Shown: positions 47,679 through 57,891 of the stretch, piece after piece
Layout: every line of letters starts with the position of its first letter
How positions within the stretch are numbered: the first letter of the stretch is position 1
NCBI RefSeq assembly: GCF_000018545.1
Contig: NC_012587.1
Location: 1,674,001 to 1,738,000 of the forward strand
DNA length: 64,000 nucleotides
Direction of reading: 5' to 3'
Source: Sinorhizobium fredii NGR234
Lineage (GTDB): Bacteria; Pseudomonadota; Alphaproteobacteria; Rhizobiales; Rhizobiaceae
Position numbers and translations under genes: made by a program
The notes under the pieces: generated by a model
Told to the model about the DNA's origin: nothing
Database searches by the model: none
The model's input: the letters and a program-made list of their open reading frames with translations, nothing else

Positions 47679-48260
47679 ATGAAGCTCTACTCTGCGCCCG
47701 GTTTCACCAGCTTGGCCGACCATATCGCGATGCTGGAGGCTGGAATTCAGTTCGACTTGGTCAAGGTCGACCTCGAGTCCAAACAGATTGAAGGGGGCGG
47801 CCGTTACACGGACATCAACCCGACGGGCTATGTGCCTGCCCTTATGTTCGACGATGGTGAAGTGCTGACCGAGAATGTCGCGATCCTGGCATGGATCGCC
47901 GATCGCGAACCGGAGCTCGCACCGCATGGTCATCGGGGCCGGTACCGCCTGATCGAGATGTTGAGCCTCATCGCGACCGAGATTCACAAGCGCTTTCCCA
48001 CCTACTTGTCGCTTCCGGAGGATGTCAGGGAGCCGACCGGTCAGCAAATATTGCACTGGTTTGGCGTTGTCGCGGGCCGATTGGATCGGGGCTACCTTTT
48101 CGGAGAGACCTTTACGGTCGCGGATGCCTATCTCTTCCAATTGGCGTGGGGTGCCGCGCAACTCGGGTTCCGTCTGCCCGAACCGTTTGGCGATTACATC
48201 GCACGGATCGAACAGCGGCCTGCGGTGCAAGCGGCGCTGCGCCGCGAGGGCCTCGCATGA
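47679..48260 (+). CDS. Glutathione S-transferase family protein
   Basis: A 193-residue GST: an N-terminal thioredoxin fold (KLYSAPGFTSLADHIAMLEAG, with NPTGYVPALMFDDG around the cis-Pro) and an all-helical C-terminal domain (FTVADAYLFQLAW near the end is the N-capping box). RBS AGGAG is upstream of the ATG. The stop overlaps the ATG of the hydrolase (ATGA), so the pair is coupled. Likely cytosolic detoxification; substrate unknown. Confidence 0.9.
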   Translation: MKLYSAPGFTSLADHIAMLEAGIQFDLVKVDLESKQIEGGGRYTDINPTGYVPALMFDDGEVLTENVAILAWIADREPELAPHGHRGRYRLIEMLSLIATEIHKRFPTYLSLPEDVREPTGQQILHWFGVVAGRLDRGYLFGETFTVADAYLFQLAWGAAQLGFRLPEPFGDYIARIEQRPAVQAALRREGLA

Positions 48261-49114
48261 GTGAGCCAGTGATCCGCACTGATGGGATCGAGCTCGCGAC
48301 TCAGAGCTTCGGCAATCCAACCCATCCACCGCTACTTCTCATCATGGGCGGGATGGCATCCATGCTGTGGTGGCCGGACGAATTCTGCCATCGGCTTGCC
48401 GAGCGGGGCCATTTCGTCATCCGCTACGACCAGCGCGATTCCGGTCTTTCGACGAAATATCCCCCAGGTCAGCCGGGCTACACCTTCGACGACGCCGTCG
48501 ATGATGTTTTCCGCGTCCTCGACGGCTACGGGATTTCGAAAGCCCATATCGTCGGCTTTTCCCTGGGCGGCATGGTGGGCCAGGTCGCTGCGCTGAAGAG
48601 TCCGCAGCGCATGCTTTCCGTGACGGCGATCAGCACCTCGCCGGTCGGAGTGGACACGTCCGACCTACCGGCCAGCGGCGAGGCTTGGATGGAACATATG
48701 TCCGTCGAGGCGGACTGGTCGGACCGGGCGGACGCGGTCACGTATCTGGTCGAGGACGCGCGCCTGACTGCGGGGACGGCGCATCCGTTCGACGAAGCCG
48801 GGACCCGCGCCTTCATCGAACGGGATTTTGACCGGTCCGGAGGCTATCTCAGCGCCACGAACCACAGCATCCTCTTTGAGACCGGCGAGAGGTGGCAGGG
48901 CCGGCTGAACCAAATAAATGTGCCTCTTCTCGTCCTTCACGGCACAGCCGATCCGGTTTTTCCAGTTGAGCACGGCCAGGCACTCGCGCGAGCGGTAGCG
49001 AATGCGAACTTCGTGAAAATCGACGGTGGCGGCCATGAAATTCATCCCGGAGATTGGGAAGAGATCATTTCTGCTATCGACGAACATGTCGGGCAACGAA
49101 CTCCCATCGAGTGA
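48257..49114 (+). CDS. Alpha/beta-hydrolase
   Basis: A 285-residue hydrolase with LIMGGMASMLWW (oxyanion hole region), VGFSLGGMVGQVAAL as nucleophile elbow, LHGTADPVFPVEHG with the acid and GGGHEIHPGDW with the catalytic His. It resembles aclacinomycin methylesterase-like or epoxide-type hydrolases. The start at 48257 overlaps the GST stop. Joint function with the GST is likely but the substrate is unknown. Confidence 0.9.
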   Translation: MSEPVIRTDGIELATQSFGNPTHPPLLLIMGGMASMLWWPDEFCHRLAERGHFVIRYDQRDSGLSTKYPPGQPGYTFDDAVDDVFRVLDGYGISKAHIVGFSLGGMVGQVAALKSPQRMLSVTAISTSPVGVDTSDLPASGEAWMEHMSVEADWSDRADAVTYLVEDARLTAGTAHPFDEAGTRAFIERDFDRSGGYLSATNHSILFETGERWQGRLNQINVPLLVLHGTADPVFPVEHGQALARAVANANFVKIDGGGHEIHPGDWEEIISAIDEHVGQRTPIE

Positions 49115-49345
49115 GAGACGAGACCAAGTGAGGATGGAGATATTGAATCGAGCCGCTGCCTTGTCGGGAAAAGCCTTTTTTTGAATGCCTCCTGGGCCTT
49201 CGTCGGCCTTCGGGTGACGGGGACGCGGCGTCAGCCGCACAAAGCCGACTTCGGCCCGTGGCGCGCCCACCGTGCGCTCCTGCATGACAATCCCGAACAT
49301 CGCTTCGATCCTTCGCTTCAGTGCCGGCAGATCAGGCCAAAATGC

Positions 49346-49370
49346 AAAAAGCCCCGGACGAACCGGGGCC
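49346..49370 (-). terminator. Rho-independent terminator of petABC
   Basis: Minus strand: GCCCCGG, TTCGT, CCGGGGC and TTTTTGCATTTT. It lies about 30 bases after the petC stop. Confidence 0.85.
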
Positions 49371-49400
49371 TCTGTCGTTGAACCAATCGGTTATCGCCGA

Positions 49401-50279
49401 TCAATGTTCCTTGTTGGCGTAGACCGACTTCTTCGTGAGATAGACTAGGCCGGTCAAGATCAGCAGGAACACCATGACCATGAAGCCGGTGCGCTTGCGG
49501 TCTTCGAGATGCGGCTCTGCTGCCCACATCAGGAATGCCGAGACGTCCCTGGCGTACTGGTCGACGGTTTGCGGCGCACCGTCGTCATAGGTGACCTGGT
49601 CGTCGGAGAGCGGTTTGGCCATCGCCAGCGCCGAGGCGCTGACAAAATACGGGTTGTAGTGCGTGCCTTCGGCGACCTGAACGCCTTCCGGCGGCTCCTG
49701 ATAGCCGGTCAGCAGCGCGTGGATATAATCCGGACCGCCTTCCTGGTAGGGCCAGAAGATGTCGAAGACGAACTGCGGGAAGCCGCGCTCGATGCCGCGC
49801 GCCTTGGCGATCAGCGAGAAGTCCGGTGGTGCGGCGCCGTTGTTGGCAGCCGCCGCGGCTTCCTTGTTCGGGAAGGGCGACGGGAAGTGGTCGGACGGAA
49901 CGGCCTTGCGCGCGAACATCTCGCCGTCACCGTTCGGGCCGTCCTGCACTTCGTAGTTGGCCGCAAAGGCCTTCACCTGGGCGTCCGAATAGCCGAGACC
50001 ATGCTCGAGCGTGCGGAATGCGACGAGCTCCATCGAATGGCAGGCAGAACAGACTTCGGTGTAGACCTTGAGACCGCGCTGCAGCTGTCCCTTGTCGTAG
50101 TGGCCGAAGAGGCCGGCGAAGGTCCAGTCCTGCTGCTCCGGCTTGTGCAGCGGATAGTGCGGCGTGGCGCCGGCGGCGTGCTCTTCGCCGCCTGCTTCCT
50201 CGCCCTGGGCCAAAGCCGCTCCCAGACCGAGACCGGCGACGACAGCGAGTGACAGAATGCCTGTAACAAGCTTTTTCAT
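49401..50279 (-). CDS. petC: Cytochrome c1 of the bc1 complex
   Basis: A 292-residue protein with an N-terminal signal peptide (MKKLVTGILSLAVVAGLGLGAALA), the heme-binding CSACH at residues 77-81 and a C-terminal membrane anchor (GFMVMVFLLILTGLVYLT) followed by a basic tail. It takes electrons from the Rieske protein and passes them to soluble cytochrome c on the periplasmic side. The start at 50279 has AAGGAAC upstream; a longer frame to 50726 overlaps petB and is not used. Last gene of the petABC operon. The cytochrome b and c1 genes are separate here, not fused. Confidence 0.95.
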   Translation of the reverse strand: MKKLVTGILSLAVVAGLGLGAALAQGEEAGGEEHAAGATPHYPLHKPEQQDWTFAGLFGHYDKGQLQRGLKVYTEVCSACHSMELVAFRTLEHGLGYSDAQVKAFAANYEVQDGPNGDGEMFARKAVPSDHFPSPFPNKEAAAAANNGAAPPDFSLIAKARGIERGFPQFVFDIFWPYQEGGPDYIHALLTGYQEPPEGVQVAEGTHYNPYFVSASALAMAKPLSDDQVTYDDGAPQTVDQYARDVSAFLMWAAEPHLEDRKRTGFMVMVFLLILTGLVYLTKKSVYANKEH

Positions 50280-50311
50280 TGTTGTGAGTTCCTTATCAAT
50301 CGCTGTTCCGG

Positions 50312-51592
50312 TCAGGCGTGCGCGGTCTTCGGCTGCGCCTTGGCATTCTGCTTCTCCAGCACCGCCTCGGTGATGGAGTTCGGAATGCGCTTCGGCGTTT
50401 CGATCAGGCCGAGAACCGGCATGATGACGAGGAAGAAACCGAAGTAGTACAGCGTGCCGAGCTGCGACATCACGACATAGAGGCCTTCTGCCGGACGGGA
50501 GCCGAGCCAGCCGAGCATGATGGCGTTGGCGACGAAGATCCAGAAGAACAGCTTGTACCAGGGGCGGTAGACGGCCGAGCGGACCTTGGACGTGTCGAGC
50601 CAGGGCAGGAAGAACAGAACGATGATCGAACCGAACATCACCAGAACGCCACCGAGCTTGGAGTCGATCGGGCCGATGTTGAAGGTGATGGCGCGCAGCA
50701 TCGCGTAGAACGGCAGGTAATACCATTCCGGAACGATGTGAGCCGGGGTCTTCAGCGCGTCAGCCGGGATGTAGTTGTCCGGGTGGCCGAGATAGTTCGG
50801 CATGTAGAAGACGAACCAGGCATAGACGATCAGGAAGACCGAGACGCCGAGCGCATCCTTCAGCGTCGCATAGGGCGTGAAGGCCACGGTATCGGTCTTC
50901 GACTTCACCTCGACACCGGTCGGGTTGGTCTGGCCGACGACATGCAGCGCCCAGATATGCAGGACGACGACGCCGGCAATCATGAACGGCAGCAGGTAAT
51001 GAAGCGAGAAGAAGCGGTTCAGCGTCGGCTGGTCGACGGCGAAGCCGCCAAGCAGGAACTGCTGGATCCACTCACCGACCAGCGGGAAGGCCGAGAAGAA
51101 GCCGGTGATAACCGTCGCACCCCAGAAGGACATCTGGCCCCAGGGCAGAACGTAGCCCATGAAGCCGGTCGCCATCATCAGCAGATAGATGACGACGCCG
51201 AGAATCCAGAGGATCTCACGCGGTGCCTTGTAGGAGCCGTAGTAGAGGCCACGGGCAATGTGCAGATAGACGGCGATGAAGAAGAAGGACGCACCGTTGG
51301 CGTGCAGGTAGCGCAGCAGCCAGCCATGGTTGACGTCGCGCATGATCTTTTCGACCGACTTGAACGCAACCGTCGCTTCGGCGGCATAGTGCATCGCCAG
51401 CACGACGCCGGTCAGGATCTGGACGATCAGCATCACCGACAGCATCGCGCCGAAGGTATAGGCGTAGTTCAGGTTGCGCGGCACCGGATAGGAGACGAAC
51501 GAGTCGTGAACGAGGCGCGGCAGCGGAAGACGGGAATCAACCCACTTCTCTATGCCTGTCGTTGGCGTGTAGGTTGAATGTTCAGCACTCAT
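50312..51592 (-). CDS. petB: Cytochrome b of the bc1 complex
   Basis: A 426-residue integral-membrane cytochrome b with about eight hydrophobic helices. [21 protein letters not shown] at the N-terminus, GANG-like heme helices ([20 protein letters not shown]) and the PEWY quinol-site motif ([18 protein letters not shown]) are visible. It holds hemes bL and bH and the Qo/Qi sites. The start at 51592 (MSAEHSTYT) has GAGGGGA upstream; 51733 is rejected. It lies between petA and petC. Confidence 0.95.
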   Translation of the reverse strand: MSAEHSTYTPTTGIEKWVDSRLPLPRLVHDSFVSYPVPRNLNYAYTFGAMLSVMLIVQILTGVVLAMHYAAEATVAFKSVEKIMRDVNHGWLLRYLHANGASFFFIAVYLHIARGLYYGSYKAPREILWILGVVIYLLMMATGFMGYVLPWGQMSFWGATVITGFFSAFPLVGEWIQQFLLGGFAVDQPTLNRFFSLHYLLPFMIAGVVVLHIWALHVVGQTNPTGVEVKSKTDTVAFTPYATLKDALGVSVFLIVYAWFVFYMPNYLGHPDNYIPADALKTPAHIVPEWYYLPFYAMLRAITFNIGPIDSKLGGVLVMFGSIIVLFFLPWLDTSKVRSAVYRPWYKLFFWIFVANAIMLGWLGSRPAEGLYVVMSQLGTLYYFGFFLVIMPVLGLIETPKRIPNSITEAVLEKQNAKAQPKTAHA

Positions 51593-51606
51593 TATCAGTA
51601 GTCCCC

Positions 51607-52185
51607 TCAACCGATCTTGATAACTGTGTCGGAAACGAACGAGAAGGTCGGCACGGCGAGGTTTTCCGGAGCCGGGCCTTTGCGGATGCGGCCGGCCGTA
51701 TCGTAGTGCGACCCGTGGCAGGGACAGAACCAACCGCCGAAATCACCGGCCTGGCCGAGCGGGACGCAACCGAGATGCGTGCAGGAGCCGATCATCACGA
51801 TCCAGTTTTCCTTGCCCTCGCCGGCAGAGCGGTCGAGATCGGTCGCCTGCGCATCGGTGGTGAGATTGGCATTGCGCGCCACCGGGTCCTTGAGCTCATC
51901 GAGCGGCACGGCCTTCGCGTCTTCGACTTCCTTGTCGGTGCGGTTGCGGATGAAGACCGGCTTTCCGCGCCACTTCGCCGTCAGCGACATGCCGGGCTGC
52001 AGGCTCGAAACGTCGACCTCGATCGAAGCCAGCGCGAGCGTCGATGCATCCGGTCGCATCTGGTCGATGAACGGCCAGGCCGCCGCGCCAGCCCCGACAA
52101 CGCCGGCCATGCCGGTGGCCAGATACAGGAAATCGCGGCGAGTGGGCTCGCCCAAGGTCTCGCTTGAAGTGTCGTGTTCGCTCAC
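51607..52185 (-). CDS. petA: Ubiquinol-cytochrome c reductase Rieske iron-sulfur subunit
   Basis: A 192-residue Rieske protein. A Tat-type signal/anchor ([21 protein letters not shown]) lies near the N-terminus; the [2Fe-2S] ligands are in CTHLGC and CPCHGSHYD, two Cys and two His. It transfers the first quinol electron to cytochrome c1. The start is a GTG at 52185. First gene of petA-petB-petC; the gap to petB is 14 bases. Confidence 0.95.
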   Translation of the reverse strand: MSEHDTSSETLGEPTRRDFLYLATGMAGVVGAGAAAWPFIDQMRPDASTLALASIEVDVSSLQPGMSLTAKWRGKPVFIRNRTDKEVEDAKAVPLDELKDPVARNANLTTDAQATDLDRSAGEGKENWIVMIGSCTHLGCVPLGQAGDFGGWFCPCHGSHYDTAGRIRKGPAPENLAVPTFSFVSDTVIKIG

Positions 52186-52494
52186 GGCTAAACCATCCTC
52201 TCACGCAATGTGCGGAAACCGCATCCGCCCCCGGCGCGTTTCCTGTTCCTTCCCAGGTCTCGGAGCGCGCCCTGTCCTCATGCTGGCACCGACCGGACCT
52301 GCTGCAGCGGGCTCCGGCGGGCGTCAGAATCCAGAGAATCCTGCACGCAGAATCCCCAACAATCCGGCGCGTTCTATGCTCGATCGCGAATTATGTCCAG
52401 CCTTCACAAGAGGAGGTGGGCAGATTGTCGCGGGGGAAAGAGGCAGCCAATGAGCACAAGGGCTTGGCACGATCGAGGCGCGCGTGGCGGCGCC
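52186..52494. other. Gap between petA and ABC exporter, no gene seen
   Basis: 309 bases upstream of petA and after the exporter stop. It presumably holds the petABC promoter. Small frames do not look like genes. Confidence 0.4.
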
Positions 52495-54360
52495 CTATTC
52501 CGCCGCCTCTTCCTGCGCGATGAAACCGCCGGACTGGCGCGCCCAAAGGTCGGCATAGAGGCCACCGCGCGCGATCAGTTCGGCGTGGCTGCCGTCCTCG
52601 ACGATACGTCCGCGGTCCATCACGACCAGACGGTCAAGGGCGGCGATCGTCGACAATCTGTGGGCGATTGCGAGCACCGTCTTGCCCTGCATCAGACGCT
52701 CCAGATTGGTCTGGATCGCCGCCTCCACCTCCGAGTCGAGCGCCGAGGTGGCTTCGTCGAGAACGAGGATTGGCGCATCCTTCAGCATCACCCGGGCGAT
52801 CGCGATCCTCTGCCGCTGACCGCCGGAAAGCTTGACGCCGCGTTCGCCGACATGGGCATCGAAGCCCTTGCGGCCGCGTTGGTCCTGCAGGTCGATAATG
52901 AAGTCGTAGGCTTCCGCCTTGCACGCCGCTTCGACCAGCTGTTCGTCCGTCGCACCGGGCCGGCCGAAAAGAATATTGTCGCGGATCGACCGATGCAGAA
53001 GCGAGGTGTCCTGGCTGACCATGCAGATCTGGGCGCGGAGCGATTCCTGCCGGACCGTGGCGATATCCTGCCCGTCGATCAGAATGCGACCGCCTTCGAG
53101 GTCGTAGAAGCGCAGCAGCAGATTGACGAGGGTCGACTTGCCGGCGCCCGAACGGCCGACGATACCGACCTTTTCGCCGGGGCGGATGGTTAGAGAGAAA
53201 TCATCGATGACGCCGCCGCCCTTGCCGTAGTGAAACGACACCTCGTCGAAACGGATCTCCGGACGGTTGACGGTGAGATCGGGTGCGCCGGGCCGATCGA
53301 CAAGGCCGATCGACTGCGAGACGAGCTCCGCCGAATTCTGGATCGTGCCGATATTGCGCATGATGGCATTGAACTGCGACATCATCCGACCGAGCAGCAT
53401 GTTGAGGCGCAGCACCAGCGCGAGCGTGAAGGCAACGGCACCGGAACTGACGGACCCTGCAAGCCACAGATGGACCGAATAGACCGCGATCGCAGCGATC
53501 ATCAGCCCGGAAAGCAGGGCCTGGGAGGCCCGCACGCCCGTCAGCAGCCGGGTAAACGGGATGACTGCACCCTGGAAGCGGTCGAAACCGGCGCGGATAT
53601 AGCGATCGTTCTCCTCGTCGCTGCCGAAGAGCTTGAGCGTCTGGATATTCGAATAGGCATCGACCATGCGGCCGTTGAGCATCGATGCCATCTCTGCGGT
53701 GTCGCGGGCGTGCTTGCGGACGCGCGGGACGAAATAGCGGGCGAGCGCAAGGAAGACCACGATCCAGAAGGCCACCATCGCCGCCAGCCGCCAGTCGAGC
53801 TGGGCGATCAGCGCCATGGTCGACGCCGTATAGATGACGATGAACCAGATGACCTGCAGCAAGGAGACGATCAGGTCGCTCGTCGCCTGGGCGCCCGACC
53901 AGACCTTGGTGACGATGCGGCCGGAAAAGTCGTTCTGGAAGAAGGTGAGCGATTGCCGGGCCACATGGACATAGGACTGCCAGCGCACCAGGTTGAGGAA
54001 GCCCGTGATGATCGCCTGCTCCTCGACCAGCGCCGCCAGCGCCACGGCCAGGAAGCGGAACACCAGGACCGTCAGCAGCATGAAGGCCAGTTCCGGACCG
54101 TTGGCGGCGATCAGTCCGCTCCAGCCATCCTGCGGCCGGACGGTATCGAGCACGTCGACGAGCCGACCGACGAAATAGAACAATCCCGCCTCGAGCATCG
54201 CGACCAGCCCGCCGAGCGCCGCCATGGCGAGGAACGGCCCCTTCGCCTGGCTAGCATAGAACCAGGCGAAGCCCCAGAGCGACCTCGGCGGCTGCAGCCG
54301 GTCGCGCGGCGCGAAGGGTTTGATCCAATTCTCGAAGATGGTGACGATGGCGCGCAGCAT
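52495..54360 (-). CDS. ABC half-transporter (MsbA/multidrug type), downstream copy
   Basis: A 621-residue fused TMD-NBD exporter. The N-terminal ~330 residues hold six hydrophobic segments; the NBD has Walker A GRSGAGKST, the signature LSGGQRQRIAIAR, Walker B LVLDEATSALD and an H-loop IAHRLST. It ends in a Glu-rich GGFIAQEEAAE. It is paralogous to the next gene upstream, separated by 106 bases; the two may heterodimerise. Substrate unknown (lipid or drug type). Confidence 0.9.
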   Translation of the reverse strand: MLRAIVTIFENWIKPFAPRDRLQPPRSLWGFAWFYASQAKGPFLAMAALGGLVAMLEAGLFYFVGRLVDVLDTVRPQDGWSGLIAANGPELAFMLLTVLVFRFLAVALAALVEEQAIITGFLNLVRWQSYVHVARQSLTFFQNDFSGRIVTKVWSGAQATSDLIVSLLQVIWFIVIYTASTMALIAQLDWRLAAMVAFWIVVFLALARYFVPRVRKHARDTAEMASMLNGRMVDAYSNIQTLKLFGSDEENDRYIRAGFDRFQGAVIPFTRLLTGVRASQALLSGLMIAAIAVYSVHLWLAGSVSSGAVAFTLALVLRLNMLLGRMMSQFNAIMRNIGTIQNSAELVSQSIGLVDRPGAPDLTVNRPEIRFDEVSFHYGKGGGVIDDFSLTIRPGEKVGIVGRSGAGKSTLVNLLLRFYDLEGGRILIDGQDIATVRQESLRAQICMVSQDTSLLHRSIRDNILFGRPGATDEQLVEAACKAEAYDFIIDLQDQRGRKGFDAHVGERGVKLSGGQRQRIAIARVMLKDAPILVLDEATSALDSEVEAAIQTNLERLMQGKTVLAIAHRLSTIAALDRLVVMDRGRIVEDGSHAELIARGGLYADLWARQSGGFIAQEEAAE

Positions 54361-54466
54361 TGTTCAGATAATAGGGGGCTGAGACCGGACGGCAATCGGT
54401 TTCCGCCGGCCAGTCGATTACAAATGCGTAAGCTTCCGCATTGAAGAGAACGCCCGAGGCGACGGA

Positions 54467-56320
54467 TTACTCCGCCGCCTCCTCTTTTTCGACATCGTCG
54501 GCGATGAAGCCGCCCGACTGGCGCGACCAGAGGTCGGCGTAGAGCCCGCCCTTTGCAACGAGCTCCGCATGCGAGCCGGTCTCGACGATTCGCCCGGCTT
54601 CGAGCACGACCAGGCGATCCATTTCGGTCAGCGTCGAAAGCCGGTGGGCGATGGCGATCACCGTCTTGCCGGCCATCAGGGCGAAGAGATTTTCCTGGAT
54701 AGCCGCCTCCACCTCGGAATCGAGCGCCGAAGTTGCCTCGTCGAGAATGAGGATCGGCGCGTCCTTGAGGAAGACGCGAGCGATCGCAATCCTCTGCCGC
54801 TGGCCGCCGGACAGCTTCACGCCGCGCTCGCCGACCTGCGCATCCAGCGCCTGCCTGCCAAGATTGTCCTCGAGCGTCTGGATGAACTCCCAGGCGTTCG
54901 CCTTCTTGGCGGCGGCGAGGACCTGCGCATCGGTTGCCTCCGGGTGTCCATAGGCGATGTTGTCGCGAATGGACCGGTGCAGGAGCGACGTATCCTGCGT
55001 GACGACGCCGATCTGCGAGCGCAGGCTGTCCTGGGTGACGGCGGAAATATCCTTCCCGTCGATCCGGATCACGCCTTCCTCCAGGTCGTAGAAACGCAGC
55101 AGCAGGTTCATCAGCGTTGTCTTGCCGGCACCCGAGCGACCGACGAGGCCAATCTTCTCGCCGGGCCGGATGTCGAGCGACAGCCGGTCGATGACACCTT
55201 TCGCCTTGCCGTAGTGAAAGCGGATGTCCTCGAAGCGGATCGCCCCCTTCTCAGCCGTCAGCGCCACTGCACTCGGCTCATCGACGATGTCATGCGCCTT
55301 CGTCATCATCCCCATGCCGTCATAGACCGTGCCGATATTCTCGAACAGCGCCGAGACTTCCCACATGATCCACTGCGACATGCCGTTGATGCGCATGGCA
55401 AGGCCGATCGCAACGGCAATCGCGCCGACCGAGATGGCGCTGGTGAGCCAGAGGTAGATCCCGAGCGCACCGACGGCGAAGAGTGCGATACAGTTGTTCG
55501 TATAGACGCATATGTGGAACAGCGTGACCTTGCGCATTTGCCGGTAGACGGTGTCGAGAAACTCCTCCATGCCGGCCCGCGCATAGGTCTCCTCCCGGCC
55601 CGCGTGCGAGAAGAGCTTCACCGTGCTGATATTCGTGTAGCTGTCGACGATGCGCCCCGTCATCATCGAGCGGGCATCCGCCTGTTCCTTGGAAATCTTC
55701 TGCAGGCGCGGCACGAAAGTGGTTACGATCACGATATAGATGACCAGCCAGACGGCTAGCGGCGCGACCAGGCGCCAGTCGGCCGCCGCCACAACGATCA
55801 GCATCGTCGTGAAATAGCTCACCACATAGACGAAGACGTCGAGGATCTTCATCACCGTTTCGCGAACAGCGAGCGATGTCTGCATGACCTTCGTGGCCAC
55901 CCGTCCGGCGAACTCGTTGGCGAAGAACGTCATGCTCTGCCTGAGCAGATAGCGGTGCATCTGCCAGCGGGCGATCATCGGATAATTGCCGAGCAGAACC
56001 TGGTGCATGATGAAGGAATCGAGTGCCACAAGCGCCGGCAAGCCGATGAGGATCAATGCCCCCATCCAGGCAAGCCTCTCCCCCTCGGCGGCGAGGAAGG
56101 TTTCACGCTGGGCGCTGGACAGCCAATCGACGACATTGCCGAGGAATTGGAACAGCGCCACTTCGCCGATCGCGATCAGCATCGTGCAGACCGCCATGAC
56201 GATCAGCCACGGCGCCGCAGGCCGCGTATAGTGCCAGCAGAAGGCAAAGAGACCCTTCGGTGGAAGCCTTGGGTCTTCCAGCGGGTAGGGATTGAGGCGG
56301 GATTCAAACCAGCCAAACAT
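54467..56320 (-). CDS. ABC half-transporter (MsbA/multidrug type), upstream copy
   Basis: A 617-residue fused exporter with the same layout as its downstream paralogue: Walker A GRSGAGKTT, LSGGQRQRIAIARV, LDEATSALD, and the same closing tail type GGFIADDVEKEEAAE. The linker in the NBD is near-identical to the other gene, and ATP-site residues are canonical in both, unlike heterodimers with one degenerate site. Start at 56320 with AAGGAG upstream. Substrate unknown. Confidence 0.9.
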   Translation of the reverse strand: MFGWFESRLNPYPLEDPRLPPKGLFAFCWHYTRPAAPWLIVMAVCTMLIAIGEVALFQFLGNVVDWLSSAQRETFLAAEGERLAWMGALILIGLPALVALDSFIMHQVLLGNYPMIARWQMHRYLLRQSMTFFANEFAGRVATKVMQTSLAVRETVMKILDVFVYVVSYFTTMLIVVAAADWRLVAPLAVWLVIYIVIVTTFVPRLQKISKEQADARSMMTGRIVDSYTNISTVKLFSHAGREETYARAGMEEFLDTVYRQMRKVTLFHICVYTNNCIALFAVGALGIYLWLTSAISVGAIAVAIGLAMRINGMSQWIMWEVSALFENIGTVYDGMGMMTKAHDIVDEPSAVALTAEKGAIRFEDIRFHYGKAKGVIDRLSLDIRPGEKIGLVGRSGAGKTTLMNLLLRFYDLEEGVIRIDGKDISAVTQDSLRSQIGVVTQDTSLLHRSIRDNIAYGHPEATDAQVLAAAKKANAWEFIQTLEDNLGRQALDAQVGERGVKLSGGQRQRIAIARVFLKDAPILILDEATSALDSEVEAAIQENLFALMAGKTVIAIAHRLSTLTEMDRLVVLEAGRIVETGSHAELVAKGGLYADLWSRQSGGFIADDVEKEEAAE

Positions 56321-56799
56321 CAGTTAGCTCCTTCAGATATTTTGAAGGAAGGCGGGTCGCCCCGCATTCTTTATCTTTGAAAAAGTAGGACCCCGAGGGG
56401 ACGCCGAAAATCGGGCTGCGACTTCCGGGGACCGGAGCACGCGTCATTCGATCTACAGAAGGAAGGGCGCGGACCGGTCAGGCCTGGAACGGCCAGGCTA
56501 CTCGCGGGAGGCGTGTCAACATCAGAACGGTCATGCATGCCTCCGTCGGTTCGCGTTGAAGAGGACTGACCTTTACCCTCATTCGCGCCATTGCGCCAGA
56601 TTGTCGCAGCTACTTTCTTGCCTATTTTTTCACCGGCGACCGATTTGTTGCCGATACGGCACAGATTAGCAAAGGGAAATTCAGCCATGCGGAACACCCT
56701 TCCCCGCTCCCGGTCCACCGGTAGATCGCCAGGCGATTTGATGCCATACGGGCTCGCAGATTGTCGCGTCCCGCCATCTTCCATCTTCGGTACAGGCTC
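56321..56799. other. Divergent intergenic region, no gene seen
   Basis: 479 bases between the exporter pair and trmL. An AAAGGG upstream of the ATG at 56688 opens a frame of 38 codons ending inside trmL; not convincing. Both promoters must lie here. Confidence 0.4.
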
Positions 56800-57261
56800 A
56801 TGAACGAACTCCGCATCGCCCTTTACCAGCCGGATATTCCGGGCAATACCGGAACGATCCTTCGTCTGGCGGCCTGCCTGGGGCTTGCCGTCGACATCAT
56901 CGAGCCGGCGGGCTTCGACCTTTCCGACCGCAACCTCAAGCGCGCCGGCATGGATTACATCGCGGCCGTCACCCTGACCCGCCATGTCAACTGGGAGCGC
57001 TTCGAGACATGGCGGGCGGAAAGCGGCCGACGGCTGGTGCTCGCCTCCACCAAGGCCGCCGAGCCTTATACGCGCTTCGAGTTTAGGGCCGACGACATTC
57101 TTCTCTTCGGCCGGGAAAGCGCCGGCGTGCCGGATCACGTCCACGACCGCGCCGACGCCCGCATCCTCATCCCGATGGCGCCCGGCCAACGGTCGCTCAA
57201 CATTGCCATGGCGAGCGCCATGATCGTCGGCGAGGCGATCCGGCAGACCGGCGCCTTTTGA
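56800..57261 (+). CDS. trmL: tRNA (cytidine(34)-2'-O)-methyltransferase TrmL
   Basis: A 153-residue SPOUT methyltransferase of the minimal TrmL type. LYQPDIPGNTGTILRLAACL (motif 1), LLFGRESAGVPDHVHD (motif 2) and RSLNIAMASAMIVGEA (motif 3) make the SAM knot. It modifies the wobble ribose of tRNA-Leu isoacceptors. The start at 56800 (MNELRIAL) is chosen over 56761. Monocistronic. Confidence 0.92.
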   Translation: MNELRIALYQPDIPGNTGTILRLAACLGLAVDIIEPAGFDLSDRNLKRAGMDYIAAVTLTRHVNWERFETWRAESGRRLVLASTKAAEPYTRFEFRADDILLFGRESAGVPDHVHDRADARILIPMAPGQRSLNIAMASAMIVGEAIRQTGAF

Positions 57262-57278
57262 GACGGGCTCGGGCTGCG

Positions 57279-57851
57279 TCATGCGGCGATCTCGCTGTAG
57301 GGCGTGGCCTTGCGGGCATGTTTCAGGGTGCGCGCCCACCAGGTGAGCCGATCCATCATCAGGAACAGCGGCGCACGCAGCTCTTCGGGCTTGTAGAGAT
57401 TGCCGGCCGCGTCGAATTTCGACCAGGCCTTCGGAAGTGCTACGCCATCCCTGAGCGTCACCGCGTGCAGTTCGCCGAAAACCTGGCGCAATTGCTCGAC
57501 GGCACGGATACCGCCCGAGGCGCCGCCATAGGAGACAAGGGCCACCGGCTTGGCGTGCCAGGGCTCATAGACCGCGTCGATCATCTCCTTCAGCGCCGCC
57601 GGATAGCCGTGATTGTATTCCGGTGTGATGACGATGAAGGCGTCCGCCTCGGCGACCTTCCGTTCCATCCACTCGCCCATCTCGGCCGGTTTCTCGCCGC
57701 GCGTGCTTCTCAGCCGCAACGGGTCGATGATCGTCAGGCTGAAGACATCGGATGTCGAAAGCTCGCGGATGAGCCAGCTGGCGACGGTATCGCAGAACCG
57801 GCCCTGCCGCGCGCTGCCGTAGATCAAGGCGAGGGTCATCTTCTCTGTCAT
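57279..57851 (-). CDS. NAD(P)H-dependent FMN reductase
   Basis: A 190-residue flavodoxin-like reductase: GSARQGRFCDTVASWL binds FMN phosphate and TPEYNHGYPAALKEMID is the family signature. VSYGGASGGIRAVEQL completes the flavin site. Such enzymes reduce quinones, azo dyes or chromate. It is read from a SoxR-controlled promoter (57892-57922) divergent to soxR, which suggests a role in redox-cycling stress. Start at 57851. Confidence 0.9.
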   Translation of the reverse strand: MTEKMTLALIYGSARQGRFCDTVASWLIRELSTSDVFSLTIIDPLRLRSTRGEKPAEMGEWMERKVAEADAFIVITPEYNHGYPAALKEMIDAVYEPWHAKPVALVSYGGASGGIRAVEQLRQVFGELHAVTLRDGVALPKAWSKFDAAGNLYKPEELRAPLFLMMDRLTWWARTLKHARKATPYSEIAA

Positions 57852-57891
57852 GCGGGTATCAGCTCCTGGTTGTCGGTTACAGAGAGCTCAT

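Noticed and set aside
56688..56803. 38-codon frame upstream of and overlapping trmL
   Set aside because: It overlaps the trmL start and its sequence is low-complexity Arg/Ser/Pro.
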